From positions 58,466 to 122,465 of the forward strand of contig NZ_QKUF01000019.1 in NCBI RefSeq assembly GCF_003253565.1: 64,000 nt of DNA. The letters are read 5' to 3'. Below, in pieces: positions 26,013-34,703 of the stretch. Made by a program: the position numbers and the translations under genes. Origin of the DNA: Thermosporothrix hazakensis. Its GTDB lineage: Bacteria > Chloroflexota > Ktedonobacteria > Ktedonobacterales > Ktedonobacteraceae. Positions within the stretch are counted from its first letter, which is position 1; every line of letters starts with the position of its first letter. The notes below the pieces were generated by a model. That model searched no databases, was not told where the DNA came from, and saw only the letters and a program-made list of their open reading frames with translations.

Positions 26013-26465
26013 TCAGCTGGAGTTGTATGGTTTACCGTCTTCAGCGCGGCGCGGTTTTCTTTCCTGCGTGTACAGCAAGCATCCGATCTGCACGGGAGGA
26101 GCAGCGATGATTTTCTGCGCTGTCTCCTCACCAAACCGTTTGCGTCGTAGATCCATCGTTTCCCACATATCCCGGAGCCAATCGCAGAGTATGGCAATCT
26201 CTTCTGTATCACCGCATTCAGTAGGCAGCGTTGAGAGGATAGAAGAGCGGCAAGGGATGTCAGGGATGCGGGAAAGCGTCTGGTTGTAGATGGCCAGGCC
26301 CTGCTGTTCTCCGACAAGAGCCTGTACCTGTCCGAGAAGCAAGCCCAAGCGCTCAGCTTTCGCTTGATGCGTACTTTCTCCAGCGGCTAACCCTGTCAGG
26401 CCCAACGTTGCCGCAGAATATGTTGCTTCAATTTCTCTCCGTAAATGGACAATGTCACTTGTCAT
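26013..26465 (-). CDS. Unknown helical protein
   Basis: 150 residues with AAGGAG twelve bases before the ATG. Predicted mostly helical (VHLRREIEATYSAATLGLTG; QAKAERLGLLLGQVQALVGE) with a Cys-containing end (PVQIGCLLYTQERKPRR). I recall similar short proteins scattered in Ktedonobacter genomes, without a function. The divergent XRE-TPR regulator begins 212 bp away and shares the intergenic region, so the two may be co-regulated. Confidence 0.55.
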   Translation of the reverse strand: MTSDIVHLRREIEATYSAATLGLTGLAAGESTHQAKAERLGLLLGQVQALVGEQQGLAIYNQTLSRIPDIPCRSSILSTLPTECGDTEEIAILCDWLRDMWETMDLRRKRFGEETAQKIIAAPPVQIGCLLYTQERKPRRAEDGKPYNSS

Positions 26466-26568
26466 CTCATCGCTCCTTCTATTCAGAACATCCCTGAAGT
26501 GTCATCCTTAAACAATACTGAGAATGAAATGAAAAGCAATTTAAAACTTCTTAAACGTAGAATATGTT

Positions 26569-26632
26569 ATAAAGCAAGCGTGAGATGTGGAAATATATCT
26601 GCTTGCTTTATGATTCAGAAAGCGATAGAATA
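26569..26632 (+). promoter_or_regulatory. Promoter with 11-bp inverted repeat
   Basis: ATAAAGCAAGC (26569-26579) and GCTTGCTTTAT (26601-26611) are perfect inverted copies. The right arm contains TTGCTT (26604-26609), 16 bp before TAGAAT (26626-26631), a plausible promoter for the regulator at 26677. Arm centres are 32 bp apart (three helical turns), fitting autoregulation by a dimeric DNA-binding protein. Confidence 0.5.
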
Positions 26633-26676
26633 CTCTCTATAAGAGTTACTTATGACTGAGTGGAGAGGTGTATTTT

Positions 26677-27990
26677 ATGAGTCAGATGTCTCGCTATGGC
26701 AAGTATTCCCCCGGTAAGTATGGCTTCCCACATATGGGAGAGGTGATTGCTGACTATCGCCAGCGGGCAGGATACAGTCAGGAGGAATTTGCTATCGTTT
26801 GTGGAGTGGAGAAACCAACAGTCGTTTACTGGGAAAGGATGGAGTATCTAGCAGATATGGACAGACGGATTTTTCTTTGTAAATTACTGGGGATAGCCCC
26901 CGCTCTCTTAGGACTGAACTGGCGTAACCTGGTAGGTGAAAGTCAGAAAGAGACTCTTGACTATATAGCTTCCTTTGAAGCTCTAGCGGAACAATGCAAA
27001 GAAAATACATACGGCATATATGAAGATTATCTTACCATATCATATACTTCACCCTATAAATTTACTCCCATATACGCATACAGGCTTTTTAAGCATCAAC
27101 AGGATCTTGAGAATTTCGCAAAGACTGCGCCTGCAAGTGAAGTAGATAGTTGGAAAGATTTGTTGAGCCGATACTATCAGTTTTCTTCCCTTATTGCACA
27201 ACATCATGAGAAACGAGAGCAGGCTTTAGCACTTGCTACTGAAGCAGTGGAACTTGCTGAAAACCTCGATGCAGATAGAATATGTACAGCGCTCTATAGA
27301 CTGGCTAGAGTATATCTTATACAAGAAAGGTATACTATGGCTAAATCAGTTATTGATGAAGCAATCAGTAAATACGGTAAAAATGTGAGAATATCACTGA
27401 AAGGGAATATGTACTTACTGGCAGCAGAAATCAATACTCTATTCGCTGGAAATAGCCCAAAACAAAGGGGTATATGCAGGAACTGGCAGTCACAAGCTCT
27501 TACCATTGTCCACAAAGGAGGCTTAGAGGAAGATGAAACTTTTTTACATTTCAATCTCTACGCGGTACATCATGAACGAGCAAAAACGCTATCTCGCTTC
27601 TCTTTGTTTCATACATCAAATAGTGAGTTAGTAGAACTGTTAAAGAATCCATATAAACGTGCGGATCGAAAGACACTAAGCGAAGCAGAAGACGCATTAA
27701 ATCTAGCAAGAAAGCATATCAGTACAAGCAAACATACTCGATTCATGCATTATACTCTTACTGAGTCTCGAATGCGTCTCATAGGGAAAGAACTAGAAGA
27801 AAGCGCAAGGTCAGCAAATAATGCTCTTAAAATAGCAAGAGAAATAAATTCAAATCAAGGTATAAAAGATGTAGAAATAATTTATTCTATGTTATCAGAT
27901 ATAGAACCAAATAATCCATATGTTCGCCATTTAGGCGTCAAGTTAGGATACTTTCCTCCACTGCTTCAAAAACGAAGCGGCACCGTCTAA
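26677..27990 (+). CDS. XRE helix-turn-helix regulator with TPR-like repeats
   Basis: 437 residues from ATG 26677 (GGAGAGGTG upstream; a GTG at 26668 is less likely). Residues 17-70 form an XRE DNA-binding domain (MGEVIADYRQRAGYSQEEFA then IVCGVEKPTVVYWER). The rest is a superhelix of TPR-like pairs (ATEAVELAENLDADRICTAL; YRLARVYLIQERYTMAKSVI; EDALNLARKHISTSKHTRF). Such proteins are often quorum-like or starvation-responsive regulators. Codon use is AT-richer than neighbours, suggesting separate acquisition. A shared hairpin terminator follows. Confidence 0.75.
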   Translation: MSQMSRYGKYSPGKYGFPHMGEVIADYRQRAGYSQEEFAIVCGVEKPTVVYWERMEYLADMDRRIFLCKLLGIAPALLGLNWRNLVGESQKETLDYIASFEALAEQCKENTYGIYEDYLTISYTSPYKFTPIYAYRLFKHQQDLENFAKTAPASEVDSWKDLLSRYYQFSSLIAQHHEKREQALALATEAVELAENLDADRICTALYRLARVYLIQERYTMAKSVIDEAISKYGKNVRISLKGNMYLLAAEINTLFAGNSPKQRGICRNWQSQALTIVHKGGLEEDETFLHFNLYAVHHERAKTLSRFSLFHTSNSELVELLKNPYKRADRKTLSEAEDALNLARKHISTSKHTRFMHYTLTESRMRLIGKELEESARSANNALKIAREINSNQGIKDVEIIYSMLSDIEPNNPYVRHLGVKLGYFPPLLQKRSGTV

Positions 27991-27999
27991 AGGTGCCGC
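27968..27999. terminator. Convergent bidirectional terminator
   Basis: GCGGCACC (27977-27984) pairs perfectly with GGTGCCGC (27992-27999). On the minus strand it is followed by TTCGTTTTTG, giving a good terminator for the PIG-L gene. The plus side has no T-run. Confidence 0.65.
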
Positions 28000-28008
28000 T
28001 ATACAGAG

Positions 28009-28710
28009 CTACACACTCAGATGATGAAACATCTCGGCATAGGTGAGCTTATGTTCAGCCCCCGCTACGATAGCCCTATATTTTACCCTTTCTACTATGT
28101 CGAATCCTCTTATTTGGCTTGCATGACATTGTGAGGCCGCTATTTTTTTCTCCAGAACGGAACTAATATCAACCCAGTGGTTTGGTTTATCGGTCGGGAA
28201 AAGATAAACCTGTTGTATGTTGTGGGGAGAAATGCCGTTTGTGAGTTGTTCAGGGAAGTAAAGGCGACCACGAGCACAGGCTAATGCGTCAAGCGCACAG
28301 ATGCCCACTGCTCGATGATCGGGGTGAATTTCACCACGCCGCCAGGGATCGAGCGTAAAGAGCACATCCGGCTTCCACTGCCGAATCACATGAGCAATCT
28401 CACGCCGGAGCTGCATAGTAGGCTCGACCTCACCATCAAAATACCCATCCAGGAACGTGACCATCTCGACTCCCAATATCTGAGCAGCCTCACGCTGTTC
28501 TCCTTCCCTGATTCGAGCGACCTCATCAGGTGTCAAGTCTCCCTCATCATCTCCTTTCTCACCGCGAGTGACAAGAAGATAGTGAACGTGACAGCCTTCC
28601 TCAACAAGGAGCGCCACTGTACCAGCAGCTAAGAATTCCGCATCATCCGGGTGCGCCAGGACAAACAATAGACGTTCACCACCAGGAGGCAGTAGGACGC
28701 GTGAAGCCAT
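28009..28710 (-). CDS. PIG-L family (LmbE-like) deacetylase
   Basis: 233 residues from ATG 28710 with AGAGGGAAC upstream; an upstream frame to 28767 lacks a ribosome site. Metal ligands are in family order: LFVLAHPDDAEFLAAGT (AHPDD), LVTRGEKGDDEGD, and EIHPDHRAVGICALDAL (HPDH). These zinc enzymes remove acetyl groups from N-acetylglucosamine-type substrates in mycothiol, bacillithiol, GPI or antibiotic pathways. Length matches the family. No pathway partner lies beside it. Cytosolic, no signal peptide. Confidence 0.9.
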   Translation of the reverse strand: MASRVLLPPGGERLLFVLAHPDDAEFLAAGTVALLVEEGCHVHYLLVTRGEKGDDEGDLTPDEVARIREGEQREAAQILGVEMVTFLDGYFDGEVEPTMQLRREIAHVIRQWKPDVLFTLDPWRRGEIHPDHRAVGICALDALACARGRLYFPEQLTNGISPHNIQQVYLFPTDKPNHWVDISSVLEKKIAASQCHASQIRGFDIVERVKYRAIVAGAEHKLTYAEMFHHLSV

Positions 28711-29024
28711 TTCGTTCCCTCTTTCTAGCTCATGGTAAGAATATGCTAATTGACTACAGTATATCATCTTGTACTGCTGAAAGAGAACTTGGCATCTCGA
28801 TATGCCTCCACATCTGACACGTCCTTATTGCCGTAAGCTTGCCCATCTCCCTTATTTGCTCAAACGGCTTGCGGCAAACGTCCGTGACCCTCCTTAATTT
28901 CTTTTCGCCCGCTCCAATGCCACCCATCAAGCTGAAAAAACGCGGAGGCTGGAATAATCCGGTGCCCTGCGTGTAGGATTCACGACGATCAAGGTGAATC
29001 CTGCAAGCTATCCTGCCTGAATGC
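28711..29024. other. Intergenic DNA, nothing supported
   Basis: The 314 bases between the PIG-L and dnaC-like genes hold no supportable reading frame, hairpin or repeat. This is probably the left border region of the large element, but no attachment site could be identified. Confidence 0.3.
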
Positions 29025-29858
29025 TTATTCATACATTTGCATGCCGCTCTGGCACACGCGATAATCCTGTGCCTCATCCATGATGACCTGTCTCACCAGC
29101 TCCCGATCATGCAAACGCGAGACAATCCGATGGTCTATCCCCTCCAGCGCCATCCGGTTCGAGGTGATCACCGTTGGCAACATCGCGTTGTAGCGATGAT
29201 TGAGCAGCTGAAAGAGCTTCTCATTGGCCCAGGGTGTCCGATGCTCCGCGCCCAGATCATCGAGCACCAGCAGCTCCACCTCCCGGACGCGCGCAAACAG
29301 CTCATCATAGGTTGTCGGCGCATTGGGCGCAAACGCTGCGCGCAAATGGTCCAGCAGATCTGGCACCGTTAGAAATACCACGCGTTCCCCGGCCGCCAGC
29401 CGCTCATGCGCAATCGCCACTGCCAGATGTGTCTTACCACAGCCATAGGACCCCAGCAACACCAACCACCCACTTGGCCGTTCGGCATAGGCGAGCGCCG
29501 CTGTATAGGCCTCTGTCACTCCCGGCACACTCGCATCAAAGCGCTCAAAGGTCGCTTGCCTGTACCTCGGCAACGTATCCAGCCGCGAGAGCTCTCGCAA
29601 CAGGGCTGCCTCCCTTGCGTGTTGCACTTTGCGCGTGCATACGCAAGGGAGGGCTTTGCCAAACTGCGGATGTCCAAACGGAACCTCCCGCCGCACAAAT
29701 CCGATGCCCCGGCACTGCGCACAGTGTTGTGTGGGGGTCTCCTGCTGTTCCTGCACAGGTAATTCCACTTTCACCTGCGGGGGGCAGGTCCGCCATGTCG
29801 ATCGCGCCAATAGCGCCCCGAGCGGTTCTAGCCCTCGATCTCGTTGTTTCATCCTCAT
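29025..29858 (-). CDS. DnaC/IstB-type AAA+ helicase loader
   Basis: 277 residues; the start overlaps the replication protein stop in ATGA. An N-terminal zinc knuckle (HCAQCRGIGF ... LPCVC) precedes an AAA+ core with Walker A LLGSYGCGKTHLAVAIAHER (about 132-151) and Walker B VELLVLDDLGAE. Then come FQLLNHRYNAMLPTVITSNR (sensor I) and the arginine-finger region RIVSRLHDRELV. DnaC-like proteins load the replicative helicase at an origin. Pairing with the upstream initiator-like protein makes this the replication module of a plasmid or integrative element. The zinc knuckle is common in phage and plasmid versions. Confidence 0.85.
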   Translation of the reverse strand: MRMKQRDRGLEPLGALLARSTWRTCPPQVKVELPVQEQQETPTQHCAQCRGIGFVRREVPFGHPQFGKALPCVCTRKVQHAREAALLRELSRLDTLPRYRQATFERFDASVPGVTEAYTAALAYAERPSGWLVLLGSYGCGKTHLAVAIAHERLAAGERVVFLTVPDLLDHLRAAFAPNAPTTYDELFARVREVELLVLDDLGAEHRTPWANEKLFQLLNHRYNAMLPTVITSNRMALEGIDHRIVSRLHDRELVRQVIMDEAQDYRVCQSGMQMYE

Positions 29859-31573
29859 GCACTCCTTCTCTGCTGTGCTTCACGCGGGCTCATCCCTTTG
29901 ATGAGTCGTAGCCCCTCTACGGCTTTGCTCACCAGCACCTCTCTCGCTTCGCTGGCTGGCGTCTTCCAGCGCAAGCACACCTGCCACCCGCACTCGGTTG
30001 GCTGTGCCGCGCTCTCCAGATGCAGCCCCAGGGAAGCCGCCTGTTGCGCCAGGATCGTGGCCAGTTGCTGAGCTTGTCGCTGCGTCAGCCCGCTCGAGTG
30101 CTGTGGTTCCTCTCCTCGCATCTCACCACGCATCAAAGGTTGCTCACCCGGCTGCGAGACACAAGCAGGCTGTTCCCGCCCTTTTGCGACAGCTGCCGCC
30201 CGCTGCCTCGCCATCACCGCGTAGGGGATCTGCTCTTGCACCTGCGACGGGCAAGAGCGCTCCACAGGCACCCGGAGCCGCAGCTTCTGCTGCTTGAGAT
30301 GCTCCAGAAAGGCATGAACTCGATAGCGTCCATGCGAATCCCGATGCACCAGATCATGCACATGCACCTGTTCCCCCTGATGCGTGCGCCGCCAGTATGC
30401 GTCCGAGCCATGCGTCCATGCGGTCTCAATCTCCTGCAAACTGACCTTCGGTTCCAGCGTGAGCAGGCGCGTCGCCGCCCGCAGTTCGTGCCCGCGTTGC
30501 TCCCGCGAATACCCCTTTCCCCGCAGTCGCTCTACCAGCGTCACCACGGCCTCAGCTTCGACGGATCTAGCATGCAAAACGGTTGAGCCTGGGGAACCTA
30601 TCTCACTCGCTTCGGCTTCAGCTGGCTGTATGGTTGAGGCTGGCAGCGCTTTCCCGGCCATACCAGGGACCGGCACGGTTTCTTGCTGAACCTCAGCAGC
30701 AGTAACGACAGGGGGTGCAACACGAGGAGAGAGCGGGGCCTGCTTTCCCTGGTCCCCCTCGACGCCTGGTGCGGCAGAAAGCGAAGAGCGCTTCATACTC
30801 GTGCTTGTTCTGCCGCTTGGTGCTTGAACACCAAGCCCATCATCCAGGAGATAAACAGCAGCAGCACTTTCTCTCTCTGTTCGCTCCGTCTGATGAGTCG
30901 TCTGCACGGAAGCTGCTTCTTTTGGCTCTTGCTTTTCTCTTTCTTCTTCTTTTTTCTCTTTCTTATATGGGCGCCACTGTGGAAGGGGGGTGCCGCCATT
31001 TTGGAAAGAGGCATTGTCATTTTGGAAAGGGGGCCCACCCTTGTGGGAAAAGGCGTCTCCATCATGGACAGAGAAGCCGTCAACGCTCTCGCTCATCTCT
31101 TCCTGCCAGAAGAACTGATGCGGTTTCGCCATGTGCGGCAAGGCATCGAGTGCCTGCTGGATTGCCTCCACCTGGAGCTGATAGCGCGCTCGGCCCAATG
31201 GATCCCCTGGCTCCTGACGCACCTGCACATACCCTCGCTCCGTGAGCCGCTTGAGTGCCCGCCGCAGCGTCGTCTTACTCATCGAGAGCGGCTGTCTCGC
31301 TCCTCCCACCTTCGCCGTATCAAACTTGTAGAGGCGCGAGAGTAGCTGGGCCTGCGAGAGCCGCACCCACCCCGACGGCTCCGGCGGCACAGCACGGCCG
31401 ATTCGTTGGATTGCAGCAGCTTCCTGTCGCCAGCGCTGTCGCTGATACTCAAGCTCACCTTCCAACACCCGCAAAATCTGGGCCTCCAACTCATTTCGGG
31501 TCAGCAGCACATACTCCAACCGCACCATCAAAAACACGCCATACGGAAAGCGAAACAGGCTTGTGCGTTCCAT
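29855..31573 (-). CDS. Plasmid-type replication protein with winged-helix N-terminus
   Basis: 572 residues from ATG 31573, which has AAAAGGAG upstream. Residues 15-160 look like a winged-helix replication or DnaD-like domain: RLEYVLLTRNELEAQILRVL, VRLSQAQLLSRLYKFD, and SKTTLRRALKRLTERGYVQV. A long low-complexity linker (Lys/Glu/Gln/Pro-rich) follows. The C-terminal third holds EAVVTLVERLRGKGYSREQR and another helical part ending LRLIKGMSPREAQQRRS. The design (DNA-binding front, disordered linker, DnaD-like tail) and the coupled DnaC-like gene suggest an initiator that recruits the loader. Sequence-level family assignment is uncertain. Confidence 0.6.
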   Translation of the reverse strand: MERTSLFRFPYGVFLMVRLEYVLLTRNELEAQILRVLEGELEYQRQRWRQEAAAIQRIGRAVPPEPSGWVRLSQAQLLSRLYKFDTAKVGGARQPLSMSKTTLRRALKRLTERGYVQVRQEPGDPLGRARYQLQVEAIQQALDALPHMAKPHQFFWQEEMSESVDGFSVHDGDAFSHKGGPPFQNDNASFQNGGTPLPQWRPYKKEKKEEEREKQEPKEAASVQTTHQTERTERESAAAVYLLDDGLGVQAPSGRTSTSMKRSSLSAAPGVEGDQGKQAPLSPRVAPPVVTAAEVQQETVPVPGMAGKALPASTIQPAEAEASEIGSPGSTVLHARSVEAEAVVTLVERLRGKGYSREQRGHELRAATRLLTLEPKVSLQEIETAWTHGSDAYWRRTHQGEQVHVHDLVHRDSHGRYRVHAFLEHLKQQKLRLRVPVERSCPSQVQEQIPYAVMARQRAAAVAKGREQPACVSQPGEQPLMRGEMRGEEPQHSSGLTQRQAQQLATILAQQAASLGLHLESAAQPTECGWQVCLRWKTPASEAREVLVSKAVEGLRLIKGMSPREAQQRRSA

Positions 31574-32043
31574 GCATCTTCTCCTTTTCTGGTAGTGAGA
31601 GCATTGGAGTCGAGTCGATGGCTTCCCCTCTCTTTTGCGAGAACATATCCTGTGTGTCAGTGTCATGGCGGTATTCCATCGCTCTAGGAGCGGACGAACT
31701 CCCATGTCTGGTACTTCTCTTGCCGGGGGAAGGCTCTCTTTCCTCATGCTTTTCGTAAAAATCTTTTTCTTGTTGTACAGAATGATTCCGGTTCTCGCTC
31801 GGAAAGAGTCCGGAAAATGCCCTGAAAAGGCTCTTCCTTTTCTCTAGCACTTTTTAGTATGTTGTTGTGTGATTTGCTAATGTCATTGTTTTTACGAGAG
31901 TAACAAGGATAATGCAGGAAGAAATGGGGGTACCCTTCTTTCCAGGGATTGCTTTTTTCATTTCTTTTGCGTACAATATGAGGAAGTAGAGAGCTGTACT
32001 TATTTTAGCAATTACTATTTATCTTTGCTAAAAGAGGATATTG
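31574..32043. other. Intergenic region between replication and cargo operons
   Basis: This 470-base divergent region should hold both promoters and may hold the origin. Visible features are an AT-rich right half and TTTTAGCA (32003-32010) inverted with TGCTAAAA (32026-32033) just before the plus-strand ribosome site. No iteron series was seen, so an origin cannot be claimed. Confidence 0.4.
32003..32033. promoter_or_regulatory. Operator-like palindrome before the cargo operon
   Basis: TTTTAGCA and TGCTAAAA form 8-bp perfect arms around 15 bp; the right arm touches the AAGAGGA ribosome site of the gene at 32044. A repressor there would block transcription or translation. Confidence 0.4.
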
Positions 32044-32874
32044 ATGGATTTTCCAAAGTATTTATTGCCTACCATTGCTCCATTGCCTAAAGCTTTTGCT
32101 GTGCATATTTTAGCGTTTATGTGCAAGAAATATGAAAGAAAGAGCGAAAAAGATATCCTTCACTTTTTTCTCAAAAGTTTGCAGGAAAAGAGATCTATAG
32201 TCTATAGATTTGCTCATCCCTTTGTACTTAATAGGAACAAAAATGTCCCCGTATTTGTCAAGCTCTCTACTGAGTGGCTGAAGAAAGCATTATATGAAAA
32301 TGCGCCAGAGGCTCTTTCGGAACATGAGAGACGCGTTCCAGCTTCTACATATTCCTATTGGGTACGATCAGGATACATTTTACATGATGGTTTCGGTCGC
32401 CCAAATCCCCATAGTGCTGCTGCTGTGCTCATGATGAGAATGCTTATAGATGAGCCCTGGAGATTATTTCCTGAAGCTGTTCCGGAACATGAGCGTTTTT
32501 GTTGGGTGCAGCTTACTCCCAAATCGGCTCCTTTTGTTTGCCAGATCACTATGCTTGAGCATTTGCCTCCATCCGCGTTAGCCTGGAGTCCCTGGGCTGG
32601 AGAAGCAAGCTGGGAAGGGAGTTGGGAGCGTATTGGGGACTTTGGATCTATCCGTTTTGCTGGATCCAGATGTGTTGATGGGCGCCTATGGTGGACACTG
32701 CAAGAGGCAGATTTATGGAGCTGGGATCCGGATATTCGCTCTCATGTCCCTGCCTTTCCCGGGGATGAAGCAGAGCTTTTTCAAGCCGCGGCTCGTTTCA
32801 GCTTACATCGCTTGGCCAAACATCGTTTACCTTATCGCTTTTTGGAAGGAGAAGAGCATGACAGAGTATGTTGA
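32044..32874 (+). CDS. Unknown protein, first gene of cargo operon
   Basis: 276 residues; AAGAGGA places the start at ATG 32044. No family is recognised. The N-terminal 80 residues are basic (MCKKYERKSEKDILHFFLKS), and the middle part has an aromatic-rich WVRSGYILHDGFGRPNPHSA. The C-terminal half is Trp-rich (LAWSPWAGEASWEGSWERIG; RLWWTLQEADLWSWDPD). The composition suggests a compact cytosolic protein. Its end overlaps the methyltransferase start by 17 bases, so the two are translated together. Confidence 0.55.
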   Translation: MDFPKYLLPTIAPLPKAFAVHILAFMCKKYERKSEKDILHFFLKSLQEKRSIVYRFAHPFVLNRNKNVPVFVKLSTEWLKKALYENAPEALSEHERRVPASTYSYWVRSGYILHDGFGRPNPHSAAAVLMMRMLIDEPWRLFPEAVPEHERFCWVQLTPKSAPFVCQITMLEHLPPSALAWSPWAGEASWEGSWERIGDFGSIRFAGSRCVDGRLWWTLQEADLWSWDPDIRSHVPAFPGDEAELFQAAARFSLHRLAKHRLPYRFLEGEEHDRVC

Positions 32875-33745
32875 TTATTTTAATCAGGCGAAAGCCGCTC
32901 AAGAGCAGACACGTTTGGTGCTTCAAAGCCAAATGCTTGATAAGAGCCTGGGGAGTATGCTTGCCGTCTTACCTGAGAAGGAACAAGAACGTATCCGGGA
33001 TATTGTTGACATTGGTTGTGGGCCCGGGACGACCCTTATAGGGGAGGCTATCGCACATCCAGAGAAGCGCTTTACTGGAATAGATCGGGAAGAAAGTATG
33101 ATTACGTACGCGCTTGCGCGTATGCACGCGAGTGACCTTCATAATATTCAATTTCTCACTGGCGATCTTCGTCAAGCATGGCCCTTTGTAGATGCCTCGT
33201 TTGATATGATTTTTGGGCGCCTCATTTTTGGCTTTATTCATAAGTCCCATTACACTACGTTTTTGCAAGAAGCATACCGTGTTCTTCGTCCAGGTGGATA
33301 TCTCCTCTGGTGGGAGACAGATTTCCATCTCTACACAAACAGCCAAGCTCTGGCCAAACTGTATGCTTTGGGCAAGTTGGCCTTTTTCAGGCGAGGGGTC
33401 GGACTGTCCGTTGATTGTTTAAATATCAGTTCCTCTTTAGTAAGGTGGTACAAACAAATTGGTTTTCATGATGTGAAATGGCAGATCAAAACAGTTGATT
33501 GTAGTGCCGGTACCCAATTCCGGGAGCAATTTTATCAGGATCAGTATCACTTTTTTTCGATGTTCAAAGATTATTGTAAGGAACAAAAGGTAATTAATGA
33601 TGCTCCCCATCCTGACTATGAGGTCACTCAAGAAGAGTATGATTCCCTCGTCGAGAAGCTTGAAAGCGAAATGCTTTCAAATGATCACGTTGCATTTTTT
33701 AATTTTATTGTGACATATGGAAGAAAACCAGAGAAAGGAGTATGA
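32858..33745 (+). CDS. Class I SAM-dependent methyltransferase
   Basis: 295 residues from ATG 32858 (GGAAGGAG upstream). Motif I is DIVDIGCGPGTTLIGEAI (about residues 48-65), followed by KRFTGIDREESMI (acidic loop), FLTGDLRQAWPFVDASFDMI and EAYRVLRPGGYLLWWETDF. This is the UbiE/small-molecule methyltransferase pattern, not a DNA methylase. Substrate unknown. It sits between an unknown protein and a SnoaL-like protein, a pairing often seen in small-molecule tailoring clusters. Confidence 0.85.
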   Translation: MTEYVDYFNQAKAAQEQTRLVLQSQMLDKSLGSMLAVLPEKEQERIRDIVDIGCGPGTTLIGEAIAHPEKRFTGIDREESMITYALARMHASDLHNIQFLTGDLRQAWPFVDASFDMIFGRLIFGFIHKSHYTTFLQEAYRVLRPGGYLLWWETDFHLYTNSQALAKLYALGKLAFFRRGVGLSVDCLNISSSLVRWYKQIGFHDVKWQIKTVDCSAGTQFREQFYQDQYHFFSMFKDYCKEQKVINDAPHPDYEVTQEEYDSLVEKLESEMLSNDHVAFFNFIVTYGRKPEKGV

Positions 33746-33746
33746 G

Positions 33747-34145
33747 ATGTCAAGCAAGGCTGTGGTTTCCCAATTAGTGGAGGCCTGGAATGCAAATGAT
33801 ATGGTTCGCTTTTATGATTGTTTTGCGGAGCATTGTGTCTTTCATTCGTTAGATGATTTTGGCCTTCCCCCGACGCTAGCCGGGTACCGGCAGATTATTT
33901 CGGCTTTCGTTGCGGGTTTCTCTGAACGAAGGATGACGCTTCTCGAGCTTGTTGCGCAAGACGAACGAGTTGCGGTGCTGGTAAGGGAAGAGGGGCGTCA
34001 TACCGGGCCCTGGCAGGGCATCGCTCCAACGAACAAGCGAGTGCAGTTTGAGGAAGCGGCCTTTTATCGCCTGGCGCATGGCAAAATTGTCGAGTGGCGG
34101 CTGGTTGCCAATCCGGCTCAGCTTCTGCACCAACTCCGCCCCTGA
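33747..34145 (+). CDS. SnoaL/NTF2-like protein
   Basis: 132 residues; AAAGGAG precedes ATG 33747, one base after the methyltransferase stop. The pattern VSQLVEAWNANDMVRFYDCF, AGYRQIISAFVAGFSERRMT, GPWQGIAPTNKRVQFEEAAF and GKIVEWRLVANPAQLL is a cone-shaped SnoaL-type fold, close to the ester cyclase branch. These act as polyketide cyclases, hydrolases or binding proteins. Co-translation with the methyltransferase suggests a shared small molecule. Confidence 0.8.
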   Translation: MSSKAVVSQLVEAWNANDMVRFYDCFAEHCVFHSLDDFGLPPTLAGYRQIISAFVAGFSERRMTLLELVAQDERVAVLVREEGRHTGPWQGIAPTNKRVQFEEAAFYRLAHGKIVEWRLVANPAQLLHQLRP

Positions 34146-34219
34146 CTCCTGGAGAGAGGTCTTCCCTCTCTCTTGTTCACACACGCATTGTACTTTCGCC
34201 ATTGGAAGAGGGATCTTGG

Positions 34220-34675
34220 ATGTATCAACGAAGGACAACAAAAAAATGTGCACAGAATCCGCGTATTCACCACTTTAGCTTGCAAGGATTACCAGCAGGC
34301 CATACGTTGGCCTTGAATCTGGATTTGGGGACATTATCTTACCTGGTGTATGAGCATGACACGCTTCGTTTACTGGCACAGGAATATTTTTGTCCCTCAG
34401 AGCTGAGTGTGCTTTCTCCCTTATTGGAGCAACATCCGTATTTTTGTCCGTATGAACATCTCTATGCCTGCTACTATTATAGTTCGACCCTGCACGAAGC
34501 GATAGAGCGCGCCCGGCATCTTCTGCTGAAGGCGGCGGAAGAAGGAAAATGGGACCAGGAAATTCGACCGATTCGCGACGCGCTCTCTCGTACACGAATA
34601 AAGTTGCGGAGTCTGGGCTTAGATGTTTTGACGTTGCATCAGATGGGCTACCTGTTGCATTGTAATGTCGCCTGA
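34220..34675 (+). CDS. OmpR-like winged-helix protein
   Basis: 151 residues from ATG 34220 (AAGAGGGAT upstream). The end, IRPIRDALSRTRIKLRSLGL then DVLTLHQMGYLLHC, matches the recognition helix and wing of OmpR/Trans_reg_C domains (..R.RKKL...I.TV.G.GYRL). The front half has LSVLSPLLEQHPYFCPYEHL as in the same domain. There is no receiver domain. It is a stand-alone DNA-binding protein and may regulate this operon. Confidence 0.6.
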   Translation: MYQRRTTKKCAQNPRIHHFSLQGLPAGHTLALNLDLGTLSYLVYEHDTLRLLAQEYFCPSELSVLSPLLEQHPYFCPYEHLYACYYYSSTLHEAIERARHLLLKAAEEGKWDQEIRPIRDALSRTRIKLRSLGLDVLTLHQMGYLLHCNVA

Positions 34676-34703
34676 CATGTTCTCATGTTGTAGAGGTGTA
34701 CAG

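Noticed and set aside
30683..31345. 220-codon frame antisense to the replication protein
   Set aside because: Low-complexity translation antisense to the Lys/Glu/Gln linker; no ribosome site.
31574..32043. Replication origin with iterons
   Set aside because: Location is suitable but no repeated element beyond one 8-bp palindrome could be found.
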